64,000 nt of DNA, from assembly GCA_038562375.1 (NCBI GenBank), contig JBCFAY010000005.1:62001-126000 (forward strand). The letters are read 5' to 3'. The DNA is from JBCFAY01 sp038562375 (GTDB taxonomy: Bacteria > Bacillota > Clostridia > Christensenellales > CAG-138). Position 1 is the first letter of the stretch. Each line of letters opens with the position of its first letter. Below are positions 16,956 to 25,506 of this stretch, in pieces. The notes beneath the pieces were generated by a model that was given only the letters and a program-made list of their open reading frames with translations, did not search any database and was not told where the DNA came from. The position numbers and the translations under genes are program-made.

Positions 16956-17776
16956 TCGCGATCGTAACCGACAGCACCATCTGCATCACGCGCGCGCAGG
17001 CCGAGGCTTTGGGGCTGTATATCGTGCCCGACAGCTACAGCGTTCGCGACAGGCTGTTCCATGAGGGCTTCTCCGATGAGAACGGCGATTTCGAGCCGCT
17101 GATCTTCGGGGAACCCGAGCGCTGCAAAACCTCGCAGGCGCCCGTGAGCACGTTCATAAAGCAGTTCGAGGAGCTCATCGCCAAGGATATGGACGTATTG
17201 TGCCTGGTGATTTCCTCCCGCCTGAGCGGAACCTACAGCAGCGCGTGCATCGCCGCGCGGGAGGTCGATCCAAGGCGCGTCGCGGTCGTGGATTCGCTTT
17301 CCACGGCGGGCGGCCTTCACCTGCTCGCCGAAAAGGCGCGCGAGCTGAGCGCGAAAGGGCTCTCGCTCTGGACGCTCGCCGAGCGAATCGAAGGGATGCG
17401 CGAGCAGGCGGGCATCGTGTTTTCGGTGGACAGCATGGCGGCGTTAAGGCGCAGCGGCAGGATCGGCATCGTGCCGATGTCCGTGGGCACGGTGCTCAAT
17501 ATCCGCCCGATTCTCCTGTGCGTGAGGGGAACGGTGGTCGCGCGCGGCCTGGTGCGCGGCAAGGCGGAGCGGCTGCGCGCCCTGGTGAGCCGCGTGCCGG
17601 AAAACGCCAAGCACATCATGATCCACTACCTCGGCGACCTCGCGCAGGTCGAGTCGCTGCGCGAACTGCTGGCGCAGCGCTTCCGCGGGATCGACATCCG
17701 CGTCAACCGGGGCGGCCCGGTGCTCGGCATCCACCTCGGAACGGGCGCGCTCGGCGTATCGTGGATCACCGTCTAA
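16952..17776 (+). CDS. DegV family fatty-acid-binding protein (FakB-like)
   Basis: A 274-residue DegV-fold protein. Visible family marks are the N-terminal TDSTICI segment, TSQAPVSTF, SSRLSGTYSSA and the C-terminal GPVLGIHLGTGALGV motif. DegV/FakB proteins bind a single fatty acid and present it to the kinase FakA or similar. The start overlaps accA (ATGA), so it is translationally coupled to fatty-acid synthesis, which supports a fatty-acid role. No FakA kinase is in the window. Confidence 0.88.
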   Translation: MIAIVTDSTICITRAQAEALGLYIVPDSYSVRDRLFHEGFSDENGDFEPLIFGEPERCKTSQAPVSTFIKQFEELIAKDMDVLCLVISSRLSGTYSSACIAAREVDPRRVAVVDSLSTAGGLHLLAEKARELSAKGLSLWTLAERIEGMREQAGIVFSVDSMAALRRSGRIGIVPMSVGTVLNIRPILLCVRGTVVARGLVRGKAERLRALVSRVPENAKHIMIHYLGDLAQVESLRELLAQRFRGIDIRVNRGGPVLGIHLGTGALGVSWITV

Positions 17777-17806
17777 AGCGCGGCAAAAATTGATTCAACA
17801 GCGCAC

Positions 17807-17849
17807 GGCTCCCCTAAACCGCTCAAGGCGGTGCGGGGAGCCGCTTTTT
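17807..17849 (+). terminator. Terminator of the fatty-acid operon
   Basis: GGCTCCCC (17807-17814) pairs with GGGGAGCC (17835-17842) around an inner CCGC/GCGG stem and is followed by GCTTTTT. A second perfect hairpin, CCGCAAAAGC (17853-17862) with GCTTTTGCGG (17872-17881), follows at once. The rest of the gap to xdhC (17882-18041) shows no further clear feature. Confidence 0.8.
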
Positions 17850-18041
17850 ATGCCGCAAAAGCACAAACTCCGCTTTTGCGGGGCGATTCGCTCCGTTCAA
17901 CATCCTTGCGCCAAAACCGTTCTGCCGTTCGGATGGGACAAACATCTCAAAGCACCCTGTTTTTGCTCGCGAAGTTGTGATATGGTAAAGAATGAATCAA
18001 TCCGGCGGCAATGCCGCGTACATACGGAAAGGGACGCTACG

Positions 18042-19064
18042 ATGAAGGAATTGTTTCAATCGGCGGCCGACGCGCTCAAGGAGGGGCGCAGCATCGTGCT
18101 GTGCAGCGTGATCGCGAGCTCCGGCTCCACGCCGCGCGGTGCGGGCGCAAAGATGATCGTCTTCGAAGACGGACACAGCATCGGCACCATCGGCGGCGGC
18201 GCGGTGGAGCACGTGTCCACCGGCATCGCGAAGGAGGCGCACAAAGCGCGCGCATCGCATTCCAAGGGCTTTATTCTGGCGAAAAACGACGTCGCGGATC
18301 TCGGCATGATCTGCGGCGGGAATGTGACGGTATATTTCCAGTACCTCGCTGCAGAAAACGAGCAAAACGTCCGGCTGGTCGAGCGCATCAACGAGGTGCT
18401 CGCAGGAGACGAGGACGCGTGGCTCATCACCGCCGTGCGCGAGAACGAGGTCGGCGGCATGGGCGTGTATACGTGTTCGGGCGGGCTTGAATACCTGGGC
18501 GGGTTCTCGCTTGAGGAGATTAAGCCGCTGTTCCGGAGCAGGGCGGTTTTAAAGCGCGACGAGCCGTCCTGCTATGTGGAGCCGATCGTTCAAAGCGGCG
18601 TCGTGTACGTGTTCGGCGGCGGCCATGTCTCGCAGGAGCTCATACCGGTGCTCGCGCACATCGGGTTCCGCCCGGTCGTGTTCGAGGACCGCGAGCAGTT
18701 CGCGGATATCGCGCTGTTCCCCGGCGCGATCGACTGCGTGCTCGGGGACTTCAAGGACGTCGGCAAAACGGTGCGGATCCGGCCGGAGGACTATGTCGTG
18801 ATCATGACGCGCGGCCACCAGGCCGATTACGAGGTGCTTGAGCAAGCTCTGCGCACGGGCGCGACCTACGTCGGCGTGATCGGCAGCAGGAACAAGATGG
18901 CGCTTACAAGGAAGCGCCTGCTCGCCGCGGGCATACCGGAGGAGGGGCTTTCGCGCATCCACAACCCGATCGGCACGGCGATCAAGGCGGAAACGCCCGC
19001 CGAGATCGCGATCAGCGTCGCGGGCGAGCTGATACTGCACCGGGCGGAGCAAAGGGGTCTATGA
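18042..19064 (+). CDS. xdhC: XdhC/CoxI family molybdenum hydroxylase maturation protein
   Basis: XdhC-type proteins bind molybdenum cofactor and help insert its sulfurated form into xanthine dehydrogenase-family enzymes. The 340-residue protein has an N-terminal XdhC/CoxI domain (SSGSTPRGAGAKMIV and IGGGAVEH, about 24-60) and a C-terminal Rossmann XdhC_C domain (VYVFGGGHVS about 190, VIMTRGHQAD about 250, GVIGSRNK about 280). The ATG at 18042 follows GGAAAGGGA. The stop overlaps the next gene. The likely client enzyme is the molybdenum hydroxylase at 39.8-42.6 kb. Confidence 0.9.
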   Translation: MKELFQSAADALKEGRSIVLCSVIASSGSTPRGAGAKMIVFEDGHSIGTIGGGAVEHVSTGIAKEAHKARASHSKGFILAKNDVADLGMICGGNVTVYFQYLAAENEQNVRLVERINEVLAGDEDAWLITAVRENEVGGMGVYTCSGGLEYLGGFSLEEIKPLFRSRAVLKRDEPSCYVEPIVQSGVVYVFGGGHVSQELIPVLAHIGFRPVVFEDREQFADIALFPGAIDCVLGDFKDVGKTVRIRPEDYVVIMTRGHQADYEVLEQALRTGATYVGVIGSRNKMALTRKRLLAAGIPEEGLSRIHNPIGTAIKAETPAEIAISVAGELILHRAEQRGL

Positions 19065-19639
19065 TGCACGTGCTGATCGTCGGCGAGGTCGGCGTGGGCA
19101 AGTCTACGCTGATCCGAAAACTGCTCGAAGGGCTGGAGACGCCCTGCGGCTTTATCACCAAAAAAGAGCCGCAGGACGAATCCGCAAATGCAAACATCTA
19201 CATCCACAGCCCGGCCTTGCCGTGGCATTACGGCGAAGATAACCGCGTGGGCGTCTGTTCCGCCGAAGGCGCGACGCCCTTTTGGGACGTATTCGATCGC
19301 ATGGGCGTAAAGCTGCTCCAAGAACCCGCCCAAGGCCGCGTCGTGCTGATGGACGAGCTTGGGTTCCTCGAATCAAAGGCAGAAAAGTTTTGCGCCGAGG
19401 TGCTCAGGGCCCTGGACGGGCCGGATACGGTCGTCGCCGCCGTCAAACCGAAGGATACAGAATTCCTGCTCCGTGTGCGCTCGCACCCGAAGGCGCGCTG
19501 TTATCCTATAACTTTTGAGAACCGCGACCGACTGAAGGATGAAATACTCCGCGATCTCGCGATCGCGTTTCCCGCGTCGCCGCTTGTCGCTTCGCGCCCG
19601 CTCGGCGCTTGCCGCGGCGTCGGCGGATCGAGGGATTGA
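19061..19639 (+). CDS. THEP1-type nucleoside-triphosphatase/P-loop protein
   Basis: A 192-residue P-loop protein of the NTPase_1 (THEP1) family. The Walker A motif GEVGVGKST is at 8-16, and a Walker B-like VVLMDELG is near 100-107. The start overlaps the xdhC stop, so both are made together. A role in handling nucleotide cofactors for molybdenum enzymes is plausible from this pairing but is inference. The last 25 residues are Arg/Gly-rich and may not be conserved. Confidence 0.8.
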   Translation: MMHVLIVGEVGVGKSTLIRKLLEGLETPCGFITKKEPQDESANANIYIHSPALPWHYGEDNRVGVCSAEGATPFWDVFDRMGVKLLQEPAQGRVVLMDELGFLESKAEKFCAEVLRALDGPDTVVAAVKPKDTEFLLRVRSHPKARCYPITFENRDRLKDEILRDLAIAFPASPLVASRPLGACRGVGGSRD

Positions 19640-19698
19640 CCCTCGGGGGAGCCTGGGGCCGGGATAAGCGCGCAGCCGTCGCGCGACAGTTGCAAAGG

Positions 19699-19727
19699 AA
19701 AAAACTCCCGCGCCAAAAGCGCGGGAG
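19699..19727 (-). terminator. Terminator hairpin, best oriented for the minus strand
   Basis: CTCCCGCGC (19705-19713) and GCGCGGGAG (19719-19727) form a perfect stem. Read on the minus strand it is followed by TTTTTTCC, so it can end the Rrf2-family gene transcript about 190 bases downstream of that stop. Read on the plus strand the tail is weaker. The rest of 19640-19919 shows no gene. Confidence 0.65.
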
Positions 19728-19919
19728 CGTTATGATTGGGCTTTGAGGATGTCGGGAAATCGCATTGCCCATCAAGGCATGTGAAGCAACGCGACGGAAA
19801 CCGGAACCCGGGCGCTTTCCTCGATTCTTCATATACGGTACCCTTGAATTTCTATTTGGGAACCTGCGGAAGCATGTTTTTCGGGTGGTATTCGATCGGC
19901 GCCCTTGGCTCCCGAATTG

Positions 19920-20366
19920 TCAAATATAGAACATCGGCGACTGCGCGCTCTTGCGCCGCGCCGCGTCGTCGACCAGATCCTGAAGGGTGATTGAGCCGAG
20001 CGAGGCCTCCAGCGCCGCGTCGAGCGGGTCGAAAACAAGCTGCCTGAGCGTCGCGTCAAAATTCGGCGAGTCGCCGCTCGCGGCATCCAGCGAAGGCTCG
20101 GTAAGCGAAAGCTCGACCGCGCGGAGGATATCGAACGCCGTGATTTCCTTCGGCTCCCGCAGGAGCCGGTAACCGCCCTGGGCGCCCTTGATCGCGTTGA
20201 CGAGGCCCGACCGCTTGAGCAGCGAAAAAACCTGCTCGAGATAGATTTTCGAGATCTCGAGCTCCTGCGAGATGTTCGCGACGGTGGTATTTTCCTGCGT
20301 GGCCGGCTGCCGCGCCATGGTGATCATGGCGGCAAGGGCGTAGCGGCCCTTCGCGGATATGCGCAT
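19920..20366 (-). CDS. Rrf2-family regulator (CymR-like)
   Basis: A 148-residue winged-helix protein. It starts MRISAKGRYAL, has the recognition region around ISQELEISKIYLEQVFSLLKRSGLV and the GAQGGYRL wing, all typical of Rrf2 proteins. The three cysteines that bind an Fe-S cluster in IscR are absent, so it is not IscR. It is divergent from cysK, and in Bacillus and Staphylococcus the cluster-free Rrf2 protein CymR represses cysteine genes together with CysK. That match of type and position supports a cysteine regulator. The minus-strand AAGGAGG before the ATG is strong. Confidence 0.88.
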   Translation of the reverse strand: MRISAKGRYALAAMITMARQPATQENTTVANISQELEISKIYLEQVFSLLKRSGLVNAIKGAQGGYRLLREPKEITAFDILRAVELSLTEPSLDAASGDSPNFDATLRQLVFDPLDAALEASLGSITLQDLVDDAARRKSAQSPMFYI

Positions 20367-20396
20367 ATCGACGCCTCCTTTATCTCATACCGGTAC

Positions 20397-20508
20397 AATA
20401 TGATATTCGGCTTTAAGCATATTTAAATTTCAATGCGTTGTCAAGCCGGCCGCAAAGCTTTGAAAGCGGCAAAAAAATCTTGACAAACACGCACAAACGG
20501 AGTAAACT
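20397..20508. promoter_or_regulatory. Divergent promoters of rrf2-type regulator and cysK
   Basis: Plus strand: TTGACA (20480-20485), 17 bases, TAAACT (20503-20508) for cysK. Minus strand: TTGACA (reverse of 20439-20444), 17 bases, TATGCT (reverse of 20416-20421) for the regulator. AT-rich motifs follow both: AATATGATATT (20397-20407) in the regulator leader and CATATT/CATATATG (20517-20532) in the cysK leader. These could be operators for the CymR-like protein. Confidence 0.75.
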
Positions 20509-20559
20509 GCGAATAACATATTAAACATATATGAATTAACTAAATTGCTGGAGGTTGTT

Positions 20560-21492
20560 ATGTCGAAGATCTATAAAAGCCTGACCGAGCTGATCGGCAA
20601 AACGCCCTTGCTGGAGCTTGTAAATTTCAACGAGAAGCAGGGGTTGGAAGCAAGGGTTCTCGGCAAGCTGGAATATTTCAATCCGGCCGGGAGCGTAAAG
20701 GACCGCATCGCGCTTGCGATGATCGACGACGCGGAGAAAAAAGGACTGCTAAGGCCCGGTTCGGTGATCATCGAACCGACGAGCGGGAATACCGGAATAG
20801 GGCTTGCTGCGGTTGCGGCGGCGCGCGGGTACAGGGTCATACTGACAATGCCCGAGACCATGAGCGTCGAGCGCAGGAATCTATTGAAAGCCTACGGCGC
20901 GGAGCTGGTGCTCACCGAAGGCGCCAAGGGCATGAAGGGCGCGATCGAAAAGGCGAACGAGCTGTTGAAAGAGACGCCGGACGGCTTTATCCCGGGTCAG
21001 TTTGTGAACCCGGCGAACCCGGCGGTGCACCGGGCGACGACGGGCCCCGAGATCTACGAGGATACCGACGGCAATATCGATATTTTCGTCTCCGGCATCG
21101 GCACCGGCGGCACGATCACGGGCGCCGGCGAGTATCTCAAGAGCAAGAATCCCAAGATACGGATCGTCGCGGTCGAGCCGTACGATTCGCCCGTCTTGTC
21201 GGAGGGCCGCTCCGGCCCCCACAAGATCCAGGGCATCGGCGCGGGCTTCGTGCCGGATGTGCTCAACACCGCGATCTACGACGAGATCATCCCGGTCAAG
21301 AACGAGGACGCGTTTGCGATGGGCCGCGCGATTGCGGCCGCGGAAGGGCTGCTCGTCGGCATCTCCTCGGGCGCGGCGCTCTTTGCCGCCGCGAAGCTCG
21401 CCAAAAGGCCCGAGAACAAGGGCAAGACGATCGTGGCGCTGCTGCCCGACACCGGCGAGAGGTATCTCTCCACGCCGCTGTTTTCGGAATAA
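20560..21492 (+). CDS. cysK: Cysteine synthase A
   Basis: PLP enzyme that makes cysteine from O-acetylserine and sulfide. The 310-residue protein has the PLP lysine Lys47 in PAGSVKDR, the substrate loop TSGNTG at 74-79 and the GTGGTITG phosphate loop. The ATG at 20560 has GGAGG at 20550-20554; a TTG five codons earlier would lack a ribosome site. The C-terminal region needed to bind serine acetyltransferase or CymR cannot be judged. No cysE is nearby. Confidence 0.95.
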   Translation: MSKIYKSLTELIGKTPLLELVNFNEKQGLEARVLGKLEYFNPAGSVKDRIALAMIDDAEKKGLLRPGSVIIEPTSGNTGIGLAAVAAARGYRVILTMPETMSVERRNLLKAYGAELVLTEGAKGMKGAIEKANELLKETPDGFIPGQFVNPANPAVHRATTGPEIYEDTDGNIDIFVSGIGTGGTITGAGEYLKSKNPKIRIVAVEPYDSPVLSEGRSGPHKIQGIGAGFVPDVLNTAIYDEIIPVKNEDAFAMGRAIAAAEGLLVGISSGAALFAAAKLAKRPENKGKTIVALLPDTGERYLSTPLFSE

Positions 21493-21548
21493 CCGGGCGT
21501 ACGGCGGAAGGCGCGCAGGCCCGATCCGGACGGCAAAAGCGCACGGCT

Positions 21549-21729
21549 GGGGGCTGTTGCATTAAGCATTTTCAATGCATAATGCAAGGATGTTTCGCCT
21601 ATGGCGAAACCCCGGGGTTCTAAAAAGGCGTCACTGGCGCCTTTTTGCCCCTTTGGAGCACCGAACCCGCTGTCGCGCTAAGTGCACTTGGATTTTTATG
21701 CATCGTATGCACTTCGCGCGACAGCCCCC
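21549..21729. repeat. Nested palindromic intergenic element (181 bp)
   Basis: The element is bounded by GGGGGCTGT (21549-21557) and ACAGCCCCC (21721-21729). Inside are GTTTCGCC-tat-GGCGAAAC, a GGCG/CGCC hairpin with A and T flanks near 21623-21645, and a long stem pairing 21669-21686 with 21708-21725 (17 of 18 match). No coding potential is evident. It lies between convergent cysK and the LUD gene, so it could act as a two-way terminator, a folded RNA or a small mobile repeat. Confidence 0.6.
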
Positions 21730-21775
21730 GTTTTGCAGTTTCCGAAAGATCCTTGCGGGCGCGGTTTAAAGATGT

Positions 21776-22405
21776 TTAAAACCCCAGCTCCTCGCCGACC
21801 AACAGGATTGTGATCCTGTCCTTGATCGCACATCGGCGCGTAACGACAATATGGCTTGCGCCCATGTCCGCCGCGGCGCACAGCTCTTCATAGGACGCAT
21901 AGTCCTTTTTGAACAGCGTCAGGCAAATGCGCGAAGCGTAAGTTTTTGCCCTTGTCAGCGCGGCTTCAAGATTGGGCGATACTTTGTTCAGCCCCGCGAC
22001 GATGACGACGTGCTTCGGCCCAAACATCAGCGCGGCCGTCCGGTTGCCGATCCCGTCGATATGGACGAGCTCGCCGGTTTCCGAGATCGCGTTGGCGCTC
22101 ATGAAATAATAGTCGGCGGACAGCGCTTCATGGGCGATTTTATTCTTTTGCGCGCCCCCCTGGGCGTCGTGGGGATTCAGGTAGCGGTAGCCGCCGCTTT
22201 TCACGGCGTCCTGGAAGCCGATCTCCCATAAAGTCTCAGAGCCGCCGTTGGATACCACATCGTCCTTTTTGAGCATCGAGAGGATTTTGTCGAGCGCTTC
22301 CTCCTTTGTTTTGCAGTAACAGCCCGTCATATTGCGTTTTTCAAACTCGGCGATCAGCTTTTGCGCAAGCAGATCACGGTATGCGTCTCGGATGTTTTCG
22401 TTCAT
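21776..22405 (-). CDS. LUD-domain protein (LutC/YkgG-like)
   Basis: A 209-residue protein of the DUF162/LUD family, related to LutC of the lactate utilisation complex. Visible family segments are SNGGSETLWEIG (about 52-63), ADYYFMSANAISETGELVHIDG (middle) and GPKHVVIVAGLNKVSPNLEAA (about 128-148). No LutA or LutB genes are next to it, so it may act alone; many anaerobes have such single LUD genes of unknown role. The start MNENIRD is chosen because upstream in-frame codons are not family-like. Confidence 0.85.
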   Translation of the reverse strand: MNENIRDAYRDLLAQKLIAEFEKRNMTGCYCKTKEEALDKILSMLKKDDVVSNGGSETLWEIGFQDAVKSGGYRYLNPHDAQGGAQKNKIAHEALSADYYFMSANAISETGELVHIDGIGNRTAALMFGPKHVVIVAGLNKVSPNLEAALTRAKTYASRICLTLFKKDYASYEELCAAADMGASHIVVTRRCAIKDRITILLVGEELGF

Positions 22406-22494
22406 ACGGTTCCCTCGCTTTCTTCGTATTGAACAAACATCATAGCACATTCCGCGCGAAGAAAAACAGTCTGCCCTTTCGCACAAAAAAATGG

Positions 22495-22544
22495 TATACT
22501 GAAAGTAGAGGAACCTCCTTGCTCTTATGAGCGTGGAGGTTCCT
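22495..22544 (+). other. Extended -10 promoter-like site followed at once by a perfect hairpin
   Basis: TGG-TATACT (TATACT at 22495-22500) precedes AGGAACCTCC (22509-22518), which pairs perfectly with GGAGGTTCCT (22535-22544); the loop holds a second stem GCTC-TTAT-GAGC. The tail is TTGTTGTTG. It may be a terminator for the helicase gene on the other strand, or a very short transcript; see findings. Confidence 0.45.
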
Positions 22545-22572
22545 TTGTTGTTGCGGTGCTTTTCGAGGATCT

Positions 22573-23682
22573 TTAGCAGGAGAGCACAGCCTCTTCCGCG
22601 AGCTTGATGTGAAAGCGCCTTTCGATATCGAAGATCTTGCGCTTATCCTGCGGGCAGATCAGCGTGCACGCCTTGCCCGCGCGCCCCGCGCGCCCCGTCC
22701 TGCCGATGCGGTGGACGTAGTACTCGAGCTTGTCGGGCACGTCGTAATTGATCACCAGGTCGATGTCGTCCACGTCGATGCCGCGCGCGGCGACGTCGGT
22801 CGCCACGAGCACGGTGCTCTCGCCGCGGCGGAACGTACGCATGATGGCGTCGCGCTGATTCTGGCTCATGTCGCCGTGCAGGCAGCACGCCGCGAGGCCC
22901 TGGTCAAAGAGCTGCTTCTGAAGGGTTTTTACCCTCCTGCGCGTATTGCAGAACACCAGCGCGAGGCGTGGCTGCTCCTGTACGATCAGGCGCTGCACCG
23001 CGCCGGACTTCTGCCGCTCGATGGCGGTGAGGAAGGATTGGGCGACGGCCTTTGTCGGCTCGTTGCGCTGGCCGACCTCGATCCTCGCGGGCTCGTTTAA
23101 AAACTCCTGCGCGATTTCCGCGATGGGCTTAGACATCGTGGCGGAGAACAGCAGCGTCTGATGCTCGCCGGTAACGTAGGAAAGGATGCTGCGGATGTCC
23201 GGCAAAAAGCCGTAATCGAGCATTTCGTCGGCTTCGTCCAATACGGCGACGCGCACGGACTGCAGCTTTAAAACATTCCTGCCGATCAGGTCTTTGATCC
23301 GGCCCGGCGTGCCCACGACGATCTGCGCTCCCGCGCGCAGCGCGTGGATCTGGATCGTAGGGGACTGCCCGCCGTATACGCTGACGGTGCGGATCTTGCG
23401 TCCTGCCGTAAGCTTTCTGAAGACCTCGGTGGTCTGCAGCGCGAGTTCGCGGGTCGGGCAGAGCACAAGCGCCTGCGTGCGCCTGCTCTCCTCGAAGACC
23501 CTTTCGATGATCGGCACGGCGAACGCGGCGGTTTTGCCGGTTCCGGTCTGCGCGGTTCCCAGGATATCGCGTTTTTGGAGGATCAGTTCAAGCGTTTTCG
23601 CCTGGATCGGCGTGGGCTCGGTATAGCCCATCGCGCCGAGCGCGGCTTTCATCGGTTCGGACAACAGTTCGTAGTATTTCAA
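22573..23682 (-). CDS. DEAD-box RNA helicase
   Basis: A 369-residue ATP-dependent RNA helicase made of the two RecA-like domains only. Motifs in order: Q motif PTPIQAKT, Walker A AQTGTGKT, PTRELALQ, DEAD in VLDEADEML, SAT, and the C-terminal ATDVAARGIDV and HRIGRTGRAGRAG. The start is taken as TTG at 23682 because AAAGAGG lies just upstream and KYYELLSEPMK is the usual family N-terminus; longer starts have no ribosome site. No C-terminal RNA-binding extension is present, unlike CshA or DbpA. It probably remodels structured RNA or assists mRNA decay or ribosome assembly. A leader of about 160 bases upstream (possible minus TATAAT, reverse of 23843-23848) is compatible with cold-shock type control. 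Confidence 0.92.
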   Translation of the reverse strand: MKYYELLSEPMKAALGAMGYTEPTPIQAKTLELILQKRDILGTAQTGTGKTAAFAVPIIERVFEESRRTQALVLCPTRELALQTTEVFRKLTAGRKIRTVSVYGGQSPTIQIHALRAGAQIVVGTPGRIKDLIGRNVLKLQSVRVAVLDEADEMLDYGFLPDIRSILSYVTGEHQTLLFSATMSKPIAEIAQEFLNEPARIEVGQRNEPTKAVAQSFLTAIERQKSGAVQRLIVQEQPRLALVFCNTRRRVKTLQKQLFDQGLAACCLHGDMSQNQRDAIMRTFRRGESTVLVATDVAARGIDVDDIDLVINYDVPDKLEYYVHRIGRTGRAGRAGKACTLICPQDKRKIFDIERRFHIKLAEEAVLSC

Positions 23683-24004
23683 TGGTTCCTCTTTCTTTCC
23701 GGTTTGTGCATAAATAAAGAGAAAGACCCTGCCGACAGCGCAAAGTCTTTCGAATTTGTCCATACGTCACAAGTTCAAGCATTTATACATCGGGGCCGGA
23801 AGCCCTCTTTTGCCGCGCGGTTCAAAATTTCCGGCACGGCGTATTATAAATACTCCACTTGATCAAAAATGCTTTCCTTAAAAGCCGGGATGCGCGCCGC
23901 TATCGCGGCTCGAATTTATAATACAGGTGTCATCATACACTGAAATTCCCGCTTTGTAAAGGAAAAGTTTTAATTTTCCCCGGACGAGCGGTCTTTAAAA
24001 GCAT

Positions 24005-24034
24005 TTGACAGACGGTTTAGGGCACGCTTATACT
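24005..24034 (+). promoter_or_regulatory. Promoter of the M20 dipeptidase gene
   Basis: TTGACA (24005-24010), 18 bases, TATACT (24029-24034), 29 bases before the ATG. The rest of 23683-24004 holds only the leader and probable promoter of the divergent helicase gene. Confidence 0.75.
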
Positions 24035-24062
24035 CAGTGGGAAACAAACCGGGAGGAAAACG

Positions 24063-25436
24063 ATGAACGCGAAAGTCGACGCATTTATCAGGGAAAACGA
24101 ACGGGGCATCGTGCGCGCGGTGCAGGACGCGCTGCGCTTTGAGAGCGTTAAAGAGGAGCCCGCAGGCAAGGGGAAGCCCTTCGGCGCGCCGATGGCCGAC
24201 TGCCTTGGGCATACGCTCAGGCTCGCCGGGGAATTGGGCCTTGCGACCAAGAACCTCGACGGCTACGCCGGGATCGCCGAGTGCGGCGAGGGCAAAGAGA
24301 TGCTCGGTATCCTCTGCCATCTGGATGTTGTGCCCGCGGGCACGGGCTGGAAATACCCGCCGTTTGGCGCACAGATTGAAGACGGGCTGATCTACGGGCG
24401 CGGCGCGCTCGACGATAAAGGCCCGGCGATCAGCGCGCTGTTCGCGCTCGCCGCGGTAAAGCAGGCGGGAGTAAGCTTTCGCCGCAGGGCGCGTTTGATC
24501 CTCGGCTGCGACGAGGAATCGGGATGGGCGTGCATGCGCCGCTATAAAGAGACGGAACCGGCTCCCGATCTTGCGTTTTCCCCGGACGCGGACTATCCGC
24601 TCGTGTATTCGGAGAAAGGGATCGTCCACCTGACGTTTGAAAAGGGATTTTCCTCGAAGCTCGCGATCGACGCGGGTACGCGGCCGAACGTGGTCGCGGG
24701 CGTCGCCGAAGCGATCGTGCCGCTGGACGAACAGATCGTTCGCGCCGCGATGGAGAAGGCGGGCAAGGAGGCCGGAATCGATGTTTCGCTCGAGCGGGCC
24801 GACCGCGGCACGCTCGTGACGGTAAAGGGCCTCGAGGCGCACGCTTCGACGCCGGAACAGGGAAAGAACGCGCTGTTGGCGCTTTTTGAGCTTCTCTCTC
24901 CGCTGCCGCTCCCCGAGGCGGACGCGGCGCTCGTGCGCTCGCTGAACGCGCTGTTCGGGCGCGATTTGCACGGCGAGCATCTCGGGCTCGACCGCGAGGA
25001 CGAGACCGGGCGCACGACGGTCAACCCCGGCGTGATGCGCTGGGACGCTTCGGGCGTGAGGGAATTCGTCGTCGATATCCGCTGCCCGCGCAGCCTTTCG
25101 GTGCAGGACGCGCAGGATACGCTCGCCGCAGCGCTCTCGCCGCTCGGGCTCGCCCCGGTGAGCCGCTATATACAGCCCTATCACAGCGTTAAAAAGGACA
25201 GCGAGCTCGTCGTAAAGCTCTTGGGCGCGTACGAGCAGCGCGCGGGCGAGCGCCTCCCGCCGCTCGCGATCGGCGGGGGTACCTACGCGCGCGCGTTCGA
25301 GAACGCCGTGGCGTTCGGCTGCGAGCGCCCGGGCAAAAGCTCGCCCGTGCATATGCCGAACGAATTTATCTCCGTGGAGGACGTGCTCTTCAACACCTAT
25401 ATGATCGCGGATGCGATCCTCGCGCTATGCACATAA
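24063..25436 (+). CDS. M20 family dipeptidase (PepV/Sapep-like)
   Basis: A cytoplasmic zinc or manganese peptidase of 457 residues. Metal and catalytic motifs are seen: His86 and Asp88 in CHLDVVP, GRGALDDKGP with Asp117/118, and DEESG at 150-154; the C-terminal GGGTYARAF is typical of the Sapep/PepV branch. A lid domain lies between about 190 and 320. GGGAGG precedes the ATG, the gene has its own promoter and a strong terminator, so it is a single-gene unit. Likely role: hydrolysis of dipeptides taken up as nutrients. Confidence 0.92.
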   Translation: MNAKVDAFIRENERGIVRAVQDALRFESVKEEPAGKGKPFGAPMADCLGHTLRLAGELGLATKNLDGYAGIAECGEGKEMLGILCHLDVVPAGTGWKYPPFGAQIEDGLIYGRGALDDKGPAISALFALAAVKQAGVSFRRRARLILGCDEESGWACMRRYKETEPAPDLAFSPDADYPLVYSEKGIVHLTFEKGFSSKLAIDAGTRPNVVAGVAEAIVPLDEQIVRAAMEKAGKEAGIDVSLERADRGTLVTVKGLEAHASTPEQGKNALLALFELLSPLPLPEADAALVRSLNALFGRDLHGEHLGLDREDETGRTTVNPGVMRWDASGVREFVVDIRCPRSLSVQDAQDTLAAALSPLGLAPVSRYIQPYHSVKKDSELVVKLLGAYEQRAGERLPPLAIGGGTYARAFENAVAFGCERPGKSSPVHMPNEFISVEDVLFNTYMIADAILALCT

Positions 25437-25506
25437 AAAGTTACAAAACGGCGGGATTCCGCTGTAAAAACGCTTGACGCTTTAAAGAACAGCTTTTTAA
25501 CAGCCT

